Below are positions 31,730 through 38,689 of a stretch of 64,000 nucleotides of DNA, one piece after another. Below the pieces are notes generated by a model. That model did no database searches and was not told the origin of the DNA. It worked only from the letters and a program-made list of their open reading frames with translations. How positions within the stretch are numbered: the stretch's first letter is position 1; every line of letters begins with the position of its first letter. Source of the stretch: Haloplanus aerogenes (GTDB lineage: Archaea; Halobacteriota; Halobacteria; Halobacteriales; Haloferacaceae); contig NZ_CP034145.1 in NCBI RefSeq assembly GCF_003856835.1, forward strand, positions 558,001-622,000. The letters run 5' to 3'. Position numbers and translations under genes: made by a program.

Positions 31730-33291
31730 CGATCCCGCGTCAGCAACGCCCGGAGGATGTCCCCGTACGCCGGGCGCGTGAGGAGGACGCCCACGACGAC
31801 GCCGAGGATGGTGAAGATGGCGAAGCCCTGCAGGTCGCCGAGCGAGAGGACGGCCAGCGGGCTCATGGCGATGATGGTCGTCGCCGCGGCGGCGCCGATG
31901 ACCCAGAACGCCTTCTTGAACCGGCTCTGGAACACCCGGCGACTGTTCACGTCGCCCTCGGCCATTACCTCGTCGGCGATGATGATGAGGTCGTCCACCC
32001 CCGTCCCGATGACGGCGATGAACCCGGCGATGACGGAGAGGTCGAGCGGGTAGCCGATACCGGCCGCGAAGCCGAGCAGGATCACCACCTCCGAGAGCGC
32101 GGTGACGATCATCGGCAGGGCGACTTCTACCTCACCGTAGCGCAGGAAGACGACGCCCGCGACGGCGAACACCGCGATGATCCCCGTCAGCAGGGAGTTC
32201 GTACGGAAGTCCTGCCCCTGACTCGGCGCGATGTACGAGGAGGTGCCCTCGCCCCCGGGACCGATGTCGAGTTTGGCGGGGAGCGCACCGGCGCGCAGGT
32301 TGATCGCCACCTCGCGTGCCTCGCTGAAGTTCTGCGTCTGGAGGATGAATCGGGGATCCTGCGCCCAGTCGCCGGAGCGCATGCCGGCGGCGAGTCCCGG
32401 ACTCATCCCGAAGGAGTTGACGACCTGCCCGTCGACGATCAGGAGCAGACAGGCGTCGGTGCCGTTGGGTGCCGTCTCGTAGCGACAGCGGGACCCGCCC
32501 TGACTCGCGACTCCCGTCTCGATCATCTGCTGCTGGAACTGGGGAGCGACATCCTCGCGCACGACGACCGGCACGTTCGGTAACTGGCCCTCGCCGCCCT
32601 GCTGGGCGTTGCCGATGCTCTGGAAGTCGTCCTGTTCGAGCACCGTTTCCTGTTCGTAGCCGCCGTCAGTGGGGTAGTAGGCGTCGACGCGGACGCTCCC
32701 GCGCTGGTTCACGAGGTCGACGACGCGCTGGCGGTTCTCGTCGGGCACCTCGATGAGGATGAAGTTCTCGCCAGCCGAGGAGATCTGCTGGACGGTCCCG
32801 CCGGAGAGTCCCGCCTCGTTGATCTTGTTCGAGAGGATGTCGACCGTCTGTGTGCGCGTCTGCTCGGTAACGCCATCGCGCGTACTCTCGTACGTGTAGC
32901 CGGCGGCGTCGAGCGCGCTCCCGAGTTCCTCGGGCGTGACGCCGTCGACGGTCACCTCGACGGTACCGGCCGACTGCGTCGTCCGCCGGACGATCACGTC
33001 CGCGACGGTCACGTTGTCGAGTTGGCCGGCCACGTCCTGTTCGATCTGGGGGGGTTGCGTCCCGCCGAACTCGACGTCGGTGGCGGTGACGCCGACGAGC
33101 GGCGCGCGGATGCGCGTCCCGCCGGAGAGCTGGAGGCCGTACTGGAGGTTCGTGACCCCGCTGCTGGCGAGACCGGGGGTCTCGGTGCTGCCGTCGCCGG
33201 CCGCCATCGTCGGCGAGAACAGCGCGAAGAGGCTGCCGAGCAGGACGACGATCAGGAGGAAGATCCGCCAGTTCTCTCGGATCGTGCCCAT
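31726..33291 (-). CDS. secD: Protein translocase subunit SecD
   Basis: A 521-aa membrane protein. An N-terminal span (about residues 10-30) is followed by a large extracytoplasmic domain starting LQYGLQLSGGTRIRAPL. A five-helix membrane block follows with SLLTGIIAVFAVAGVVFLRY and VIGTGVDDLIIIADEV, the RND-type motifs of SecD. With SecF it assists late steps of Sec-dependent export, probably using the ion gradient. Its ATG overlaps the secF stop by one base (TGATG), so the order is secF then secD, as in other haloarchaea. Confidence 0.95.
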   Translation of the reverse strand: MGTIRENWRIFLLIVVLLGSLFALFSPTMAAGDGSTETPGLASSGVTNLQYGLQLSGGTRIRAPLVGVTATDVEFGGTQPPQIEQDVAGQLDNVTVADVIVRRTTQSAGTVEVTVDGVTPEELGSALDAAGYTYESTRDGVTEQTRTQTVDILSNKINEAGLSGGTVQQISSAGENFILIEVPDENRQRVVDLVNQRGSVRVDAYYPTDGGYEQETVLEQDDFQSIGNAQQGGEGQLPNVPVVVREDVAPQFQQQMIETGVASQGGSRCRYETAPNGTDACLLLIVDGQVVNSFGMSPGLAAGMRSGDWAQDPRFILQTQNFSEAREVAINLRAGALPAKLDIGPGGEGTSSYIAPSQGQDFRTNSLLTGIIAVFAVAGVVFLRYGEVEVALPMIVTALSEVVILLGFAAGIGYPLDLSVIAGFIAVIGTGVDDLIIIADEVMAEGDVNSRRVFQSRFKKAFWVIGAAAATTIIAMSPLAVLSLGDLQGFAIFTILGVVVGVLLTRPAYGDILRALLTRDR

Positions 33292-34166
33292 CAGTTCGAC
33301 ACCCCCTCGTACTTGTACCAGCGGAGGAGGCTGAGATTGAGCATGTAGGTGTTCATGAGGTCAGTGGCGAGCCCGAACACGAGGACGGTCCCGATGGCGG
33401 CGAGTAGCTGGATGCCGAACAGCGTCGCCACGATGGTCATGACGACCATCGCCGCGAGCGACGTGAGCGTCATCGTAACACCGGTGCGCATCGCGCGGTG
33501 GGTCGACTCGTAGAACCCGCCCGACCGTCTGAGGATGTGGTTGTTGAGCAGGATGTCGGAGTCGACGCTGTACCCGATGATCATCAGGAGGGCGGCGACG
33601 GTTCCGAGCGTGAGCTGGATGCCGAGGACGTTCATCAGCGCGACCGGAATGACGATGTCGGAGAACGCCGACAGGACGACGGCGATGGAGGGGACGAACG
33701 TCCGGAACATGAGGAAGACGAGCGCGCTCATCCCGAGGAAGGCGAAAGCGACGCCGCCGAGTGCGAGCAGTTGCGTCCGGGAGCCGAAGGAGGCCGAGAC
33801 GCTGTAACTCGATTCGACCTCGAGGCCGGCGGCTCTGGCTTGCTCTTCCAGCGTCGACACGGTCACATCCTCGGTCTGGAAGGTCAGGATGTACGTGTTG
33901 TCCGAGGGGACGCTCCGGATAGTCGCCGGTGCCGGGTCGAACGCCTGCTGAATCTGTTCGCGTGCCTGCCCGTTCGGTGCGTCGATGGCGACGCGAAGTT
34001 CAGCGCCGCCGGTGAAATCGAGGCCGGGGTCGACCGGTGCGCCGGTCGCGACGTACCACCCGCCGATGATCAGGAGGGCAATGGCGAGCACTGCGAGCGG
34101 CACGGCCGCGAGCTGGCGATTCGTGTACCGGGTGTAATCGATCTCCGGTACTTCGAACGCTACCAT
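33291..34166 (-). CDS. secF: Protein translocase subunit SecF
   Basis: A 291-aa protein with six membrane segments. It shows DFTGGAELRVAID in the first extracytoplasmic domain, SDIVIPVALMNVLGIQLTLG in the membrane core and the signature IIGYSVDSDILLNNHILR. It forms a complex with SecD. ATG 34166 (MVAFEVPEIDY) gives the normal N-terminus; the frame continues upstream to 34481 antisense to another gene and is rejected. It is the first gene of the secF-secD pair. Confidence 0.95.
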   Translation of the reverse strand: MVAFEVPEIDYTRYTNRQLAAVPLAVLAIALLIIGGWYVATGAPVDPGLDFTGGAELRVAIDAPNGQAREQIQQAFDPAPATIRSVPSDNTYILTFQTEDVTVSTLEEQARAAGLEVESSYSVSASFGSRTQLLALGGVAFAFLGMSALVFLMFRTFVPSIAVVLSAFSDIVIPVALMNVLGIQLTLGTVAALLMIIGYSVDSDILLNNHILRRSGGFYESTHRAMRTGVTMTLTSLAAMVVMTIVATLFGIQLLAAIGTVLVFGLATDLMNTYMLNLSLLRWYKYEGVSN

Positions 34167-34296
34167 GCCCGCCGGTCCACCCCGACGCCTACTAAGCCTT
34201 CTTATGTCCGCTGGAACGGGCACCCCGGCGTCGTCGACCTGCACACGCCGACGCACCACCGATACGCCCATTAACGCCGACACGCACCGAGCACCC

Positions 34297-34986
34297 ATGG
34301 GACTCGTCGCCGAGTACGAGATTCTGTGCGCGCACCTGCCGCTCGTCGACGTCGCCGCCGCCGTCCCCGACGCGACGCTGGAGGTGGCAATCCAGTTCAA
34401 CCACGGCGACCGCCCCCCGTTTCTCGTCCACGCCACGCACGACGACCACGCCCCGCTCGAACGGGCCTTCGCGTCCTCCACGTTCGTCGATACGTACGCG
34501 CTCGTCGGCCGGGCGGGCGAGACGAGACGCTATCAGGTTCGGTCGGCAGTGAGCATGGAGGCCCAGTTGGGCGACCACCTCGACGACCTCGACGACCTCC
34601 GAGCGCTGGCGACGGCCGAGGCCATCGTCGAGCGGATTCGGGTCACGCCGCGGGGGTGGATACAGACCGGCTGGTTCGCCGATCGGGCGGCTTTCGACGC
34701 GTTTCGAACGTTCTGGCAGCGCAACGACTGCTTCTCGCTCCGGCGACTCACCCGCGACGGCGACCCCGAGGAACCGGGTGACGGCCTGACCGACCGCCAG
34801 CGCGAGGCCCTCCGTATCGCCTACGAGATGGGCTACTTCGACATCCCCCGGCGGGCGTCGCTCGACGACGTGGCCACCGAACTCGACATCACCGCCTCCT
34901 CGCTCTCCGAGCGCCTCCGCCGCGCCCAGACCCACCTCATCGAGACGACCGTTGCTTCGACGTGGCCGCCGTTGCCCGACACATAA
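34297..34986 (+). CDS. Bat-like transcriptional regulator with HTH-10 domain
   Basis: A 229-aa putative regulator. Residues about 1-150 form an uncharacterised sensory domain of the kind found in bacterio-opsin activator relatives. The C-terminal 60 residues hold the HTH-10 motif LTDRQREALRIAYEMGYFDI followed by ELDITASSLSERLRRAQTHL. It likely binds DNA in response to an intracellular signal not visible here. A CATTAACG stretch about 25 nt before ATG 34297 may be the promoter. The region between it and divergent secF is 130 nt. Confidence 0.88.
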   Translation: MGLVAEYEILCAHLPLVDVAAAVPDATLEVAIQFNHGDRPPFLVHATHDDHAPLERAFASSTFVDTYALVGRAGETRRYQVRSAVSMEAQLGDHLDDLDDLRALATAEAIVERIRVTPRGWIQTGWFADRAAFDAFRTFWQRNDCFSLRRLTRDGDPEEPGDGLTDRQREALRIAYEMGYFDIPRRASLDDVATELDITASSLSERLRRAQTHLIETTVASTWPPLPDT

Positions 34987-35043
34987 AGGGCCCCACAGCT
35001 GAGAGACAGGGTTAGCCCGGCGTCGCTCGAAAAACGGGTACCG

Positions 35044-35847
35044 ATGCCGACTGTCACGTCCCCGGACGGTACACGCATCGCGTACGAACGACACGGCGAC
35101 GGGCCGCCGCTCGTCCTCCTCCACGGCGGGTTGACCCGGCGCTACTGGGAGCCGCTCGTCCCGCAGTTCGCCGGCGACTTCACCGTCGTCACGCCGGACC
35201 GGCGCGGCCGTGGTGAGAGCGATGACACGGCGCCGTACAGCATCGAGCGCGAAGTCGAAGACACTCGCGCCGTCGTCGACGCGGTGGCGGAGACTCCCGT
35301 CCTCTTCGGCCACTCCTTCGGCGGCCTGCAAGCCATCGAGACGGCCCGCGTCGCGTCCGTCGAGGCCGTCGTCGCCTACGAACCGGCCTACCTCGTCGAC
35401 GAGTACCGCGAGACGGCCGATCTGGCGGCACGAATGCAGGCCCGACTCGACGCCGGTGAGCCCGCGGAAGCGACGAAACTCCACCTCTGCGAAGTCCTGC
35501 GTGACGACATCGACGACATCGACGACATCGACGCGTGGCTCGACGAGTGGCCGGTCTGGCCCGCCCCCGTCGACCACGTCGAGAACACGATCCGGATGAA
35601 TCGGGCGCTCGAAAATCATCCCTTGCCCGATTCGCTCGACGTCGACGCGCCCGTCCTCCTGCTGACCGGAAGCGAGGGGCCGTCGCACCTCCGCGAGAGC
35701 GTTCGGGCGGTCCACGACGCCCTCCCGGACAGTCGTCTCGTCGAGTTCGAGGGCGTCGGACACAGCGGGCCGACGGAGGCGCCGGATCGTACCGTGGAAG
35801 CGGTACGCGACTTTCTGGCGACGGTGACGCCGGCCCGGTCGGCGTAG
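35044..35847 (+). CDS. Alpha/beta hydrolase
   Basis: A 267-aa alpha/beta hydrolase-fold protein. The oxyanion-hole motif LLHGGLTRRYW is near residue 23, the strand VVTPDRRGRGES follows, and the nucleophile elbow is GHSFGG. The catalytic His is probably in VGHSGPTEAPDR near the C-terminus. A DDIDDIDDID repeat (encoded by three 9-nt units at 35508-35534) lies in the cap region. It is a cytosolic esterase or related hydrolase; the substrate is not predictable. Confidence 0.88.
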   Translation: MPTVTSPDGTRIAYERHGDGPPLVLLHGGLTRRYWEPLVPQFAGDFTVVTPDRRGRGESDDTAPYSIEREVEDTRAVVDAVAETPVLFGHSFGGLQAIETARVASVEAVVAYEPAYLVDEYRETADLAARMQARLDAGEPAEATKLHLCEVLRDDIDDIDDIDAWLDEWPVWPAPVDHVENTIRMNRALENHPLPDSLDVDAPVLLLTGSEGPSHLRESVRAVHDALPDSRLVEFEGVGHSGPTEAPDRTVEAVRDFLATVTPARSA

Positions 35848-36318
35848 CTACGGCAGATAGCGGACGCAGACGACGCCCGGCGCCGACCGCACCACCACGC
35901 GCTCGACGCCGAGGCGGGCCGCCCGCGACCGGAGGTCGTCCGTGTCCTCCAGCACGTCGTCGACGGCCGACTCCGTCTCCGCCTCCGACACCGTCAGCAC
36001 GTGAATCTCGCCCGTCCCCGCGCGTTCCCGCCGGGTGAGTTCGCCGACGGCCTGTTCGTCGGCCAGTTCCCGTTCGAGCGTCGTCGGCGACTCCGAACTC
36101 TCCTCGATGCTGATCGTCCACCGCTCGGCTACGTCCACGAGTTGCCACGCCACCTCCAGCGGCGGTTCGGGTTCCACGGTCCCCTCGATGGCCTCGCCCT
36201 CCTCGACGCCGGGGTTCGACGCGAGCGTGTGTACCTGCCCGTCGTCCACGTCCGTGAGCACGGCCGAGCCGTCGTCGGCCGCGGTCACGAGGAAGGTTCC
36301 GGTCTTTTCGTCGGTCAT
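35848..36318 (-). CDS. DUF5812-like haloarchaeal protein, 156 aa
   Basis: A small acidic cytosolic protein. It begins KTGTFLVTAADDGSAVLTDV and contains VHTLASNPGVEEGEAIEGTV, the pattern of the haloarchaeal DUF5812 family as I remember it. The N-terminal half looks like an OB-type or barrel fold and the C-terminal half helical. No catalytic motif is visible. Its stop abuts the hydrolase stop (convergent, no gap). Function is unknown. Confidence 0.72.
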   Translation of the reverse strand: MTDEKTGTFLVTAADDGSAVLTDVDDGQVHTLASNPGVEEGEAIEGTVEPEPPLEVAWQLVDVAERWTISIEESSESPTTLERELADEQAVGELTRRERAGTGEIHVLTVSEAETESAVDDVLEDTDDLRSRAARLGVERVVVRSAPGVVCVRYLP

Positions 36319-36360
36319 GTGGCGGGGTAGGCGGCCGGGGGGTTTCGGGGTTTCGTCACG

Positions 36361-36882
36361 TCATCGCCACCGCCGGTGGCACAGGAGCATGAGCACTGCC
36401 GCGAGTAGCGGCGGGACCACCCCCACGAGTTGCGGGAGAGCGTACAGCGCCGCGACGACGGGGGCGAGCGCGCCCGTCGGCGTCGTCTGCTGACTCGGGG
36501 GCACCGAGATCACGAGGCCGAGATAGAGCGCGACGACGAACAGGTAGCCCGTGGCGGCGAGTGCGGCGTCGTACGGCCCGTCCACCGGTTCGCCGCGCTC
36601 CCGGTGTCGCCGGTGCCGCCGCGCCACGAACAGCACGGGTGCGACGAGCGGCACGACCACGAACAGGCCGACGACGGCGAAAAAGGAACGCGAGAGCGTC
36701 AGATTCCCACCCCGACCGCCGGTCGTGGTGGCGATGACGCCGATCACGGCGGCGATAAAGATGAGGCTCACCGCGACGGTCAGCAGGCCGCCGAGGGCGA
36801 CGTAGGAACGGAACAGATGGGAGTCGCTCGCCCGGAAGGCGTAGGGAAACGCGCCGACGACGCCACGGTAGTCGTCCGCCAT
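36361..36882 (-). CDS. Hypothetical membrane protein, 173 aa
   Basis: Four hydrophobic helices are visible at about residues 30-52, 68-88, 108-128 and 138-165. A charged RRHRRHRERGE loop separates the second and third and should lie inside. No family signature is recognised. The gene is 42 nt before the 156-aa DUF5812-like gene on the same strand and may be cotranscribed with it. Confidence 0.65.
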   Translation of the reverse strand: MADDYRGVVGAFPYAFRASDSHLFRSYVALGGLLTVAVSLIFIAAVIGVIATTTGGRGGNLTLSRSFFAVVGLFVVVPLVAPVLFVARRHRRHRERGEPVDGPYDAALAATGYLFVVALYLGLVISVPPSQQTTPTGALAPVVAALYALPQLVGVVPPLLAAVLMLLCHRRWR

Positions 36883-36927
36883 CGGTGGGTGTAATCGGCG
36901 CGGCGAGTTAACGGGCCCGGATTCCGA

Positions 36928-37422
36928 TCACGTGAGCCGGTAGCGGGTCGCCCCGTCGCGCTCCACCCGCTCCGTGACATCGAGGAGCACCAGCCAGTCC
37001 AGCAAGCGGGTCACTCGCTCGCGCCACGTGTCCGTCCACTCGGCGTCGCGGTGGCGCTCCCACGCGGGCACCCGTTCCCGGACGCGGTCGAACGCTTCTG
37101 CGGCCGTCAGTGGCCCAGCCTCCGCGAGCGTCTCGTGGACCGCCTCGGCCGCGAACACCCGGTTCAGGAGGGTCTCGCGACACGCCGAAACGGTCGGCTC
37201 CCGGTCCGTTCGGCGGTAGCCCGACGGCGTCTCCTCGGCGAGTTCGAGCGCGCGGAGGAAGGTGAGCCACGTCCGCGCCGCATCGCGGCTCGGCAGGTCG
37301 AGGCGGTCCACGAGGCGGGCACAGCAGTCGTCCTCGGTGCCCGGGACGAGCGGCACCGCCTGCTGCACGCGCTCGACGTACGCGAACTTCTCGGGCGCTG
37401 GCGGGACGGGTTTGAACTTCAC
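36928..37422 (-). CDS. Hypothetical protein coupled to mch, 164 aa
   Basis: Starts at GTG 37422, whose first bases overlap the mch stop (GTGA), giving MKFKPVPPAPEKFAYVERVQ. The protein is all-helical in appearance and Arg/Glu-rich, with CRETLLNRVFAAEAVHETLA and VTRLLDWLVLLDVTERVERD near the end. The C-terminal third resembles a winged-helix domain, which would fit a DNA-binding role. The tight coupling to mch suggests a related job in C1 metabolism or its control. Identity is unknown. Confidence 0.65.
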   Translation of the reverse strand: MKFKPVPPAPEKFAYVERVQQAVPLVPGTEDDCCARLVDRLDLPSRDAARTWLTFLRALELAEETPSGYRRTDREPTVSACRETLLNRVFAAEAVHETLAEAGPLTAAEAFDRVRERVPAWERHRDAEWTDTWRERVTRLLDWLVLLDVTERVERDGATRYRLT

Positions 37423-38351
37423 AGCCCGAACGACTCGGCCAGCAGGTCGTGGTTCGTCTCGCCCAGCGCGTAGGTCGGCCCGTCTATCACGTCGATGGTC
37501 ACCTGCGCGGGCGCGAACACCGATTCGGGCACCTCGTAGAAGTCCCAGTCGGCGTCCTCGAACACCTGTTCGAAGGGGGTGTCGTACTCGTCGGCGGCCG
37601 CGGAGGGCACCTCGTCGAAGCGGTCGAAATCCTCGCGCACCTGCACGTACACCTCGCCGCCGTAGGCCAGCGCGTCGTTGGTACGGCCCATCGCGACGCC
37701 CTCGTCGTGGCTGACGGGTGCGACCGGCGCGCTCCCGGCGGCCGACACCACGTCCCTCGGATCGTAACCGAGTTCGAACAGTCGGAAGAGCGCGAGTTCG
37801 GGGGCGCGGGCGGCGGCGCTGACGCTCCCGGCCATCGACCCCGTCGCGTACGTTGGGAGGAAGACGCCGCTCGGTTCGACGCCCGCGCGCTCGGCCACCT
37901 GCTCGGCGGCGTCGTCGCCCGGCAGGGTGTCGGCCTCGATGGTCAGCACCGTGAGATCGAACTCGTCGTAGTAGCCCACCACCTCGAACTCGTACTCCTC
38001 GCCGACGAGCGCTCGCGCCGGGCCGGAGCCGAGGCCGTCGACGCTCTCCGCGACGAGTTCCCACCCCGCCTTCTGCGAGCAGAGGAGCGAGAGCGCCGGC
38101 TTGTCCGTCGTGAGTTCGACGTACGGGAAGGGCGCCCCCGCTACCTCGTCCATCCGGGTCTGGATGGTCGCCAGTCCGGCCGTCTGAATCTCCGCGAGCA
38201 ACAGTCCGGCTTCGAGGCCACCCGCGGCCGTGACGCCGAAATCGAGGACCGTCGCGCCCGAGTCGAGTTCGAAGACGTCGACGTTGAGTTCGCCAGCGAA
38301 ATCAATCGCCTCGTCGACGAGTTCGACGGCCATCCGGTTGAGACTCTCCAT
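37419..38351 (-). CDS. mch: Methenyltetrahydromethanopterin cyclohydrolase-like protein
   Basis: A 310-aa member of the Mch family, which interconverts methenyl- and formyl-tetrahydromethanopterin in methanogens. Haloarchaea lack methanogenesis, so here it may use a folate-type carrier or play a biosynthetic C1 role. Typical stretches are SGATVLDFGVTAAGGLEAGL near residue 29, FPYVELTTDKPALSLLCSQK, and FGLGD-like replaced SAPVAPVSHDEGVAMGRTND. ATG 38351 is 26 nt after a TATA-like box. The next gene starts within its stop codon. Confidence 0.88.
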   Translation of the reverse strand: MESLNRMAVELVDEAIDFAGELNVDVFELDSGATVLDFGVTAAGGLEAGLLLAEIQTAGLATIQTRMDEVAGAPFPYVELTTDKPALSLLCSQKAGWELVAESVDGLGSGPARALVGEEYEFEVVGYYDEFDLTVLTIEADTLPGDDAAEQVAERAGVEPSGVFLPTYATGSMAGSVSAAARAPELALFRLFELGYDPRDVVSAAGSAPVAPVSHDEGVAMGRTNDALAYGGEVYVQVREDFDRFDEVPSAAADEYDTPFEQVFEDADWDFYEVPESVFAPAQVTIDVIDGPTYALGETNHDLLAESFGL

Positions 38352-38689
38352 ACCGCCCGGTTGGGCGCTTTCAGTTAAATGGGTTGTCGGTGACGACCGC
38401 CGGCCGAATCGGTGGTGCCCGTTCGTGAAGAAACAGATGGCTGAAATCCTCCACTATAGCCAGAAATAAACAATATAATCGCGGCAATAAAGTTAATATT
38501 CTTTATCTAATCTAGCTGAATGCGGACGAATGGCCACACAATCTTTTTGTCACGTCCACGTTCAGTGTGTGTCGACTTCGGGAGCTATACGATACAGAAA
38601 AACGCCATGATTCTGAACACATCGGGGGCTGATCGCGGATGTAATGGACGAACAGGTAGTTCTTGCAGCCCCGGATCGCGGGGGCCACG
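38352..38689. other. AT-rich 338-nt intergenic region upstream of nasA
   Basis: Besides the mch promoter this gap holds an unusually AT-rich core (about 38440-38520) with several TATA-like runs, such as AATATAATC and TTAATATTCTTTAT. A CTTTTTG tract lies at 38543-38549. A short coding-like tail reading RWCPFVKKQMAEILHYSQK ends in TAA 38467-38469 but has no start of its own, so it may be a gene remnant. No structured RNA or long palindrome is evident. Confidence 0.4.
38374..38380 (-). promoter_or_regulatory. TATA-like box for mch
   Basis: On the minus strand ATTTAAC is centred about 26 nt before ATG 38351, giving a leaderless transcript. Confidence 0.55.

Noticed and set aside
35508-35534. Three GACGACATC units considered as a mobile repeat
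   Set aside because: Short codon-level expansion (DDIDDIDDI) in an Asp-rich loop, ordinary for haloarchaeal proteins.
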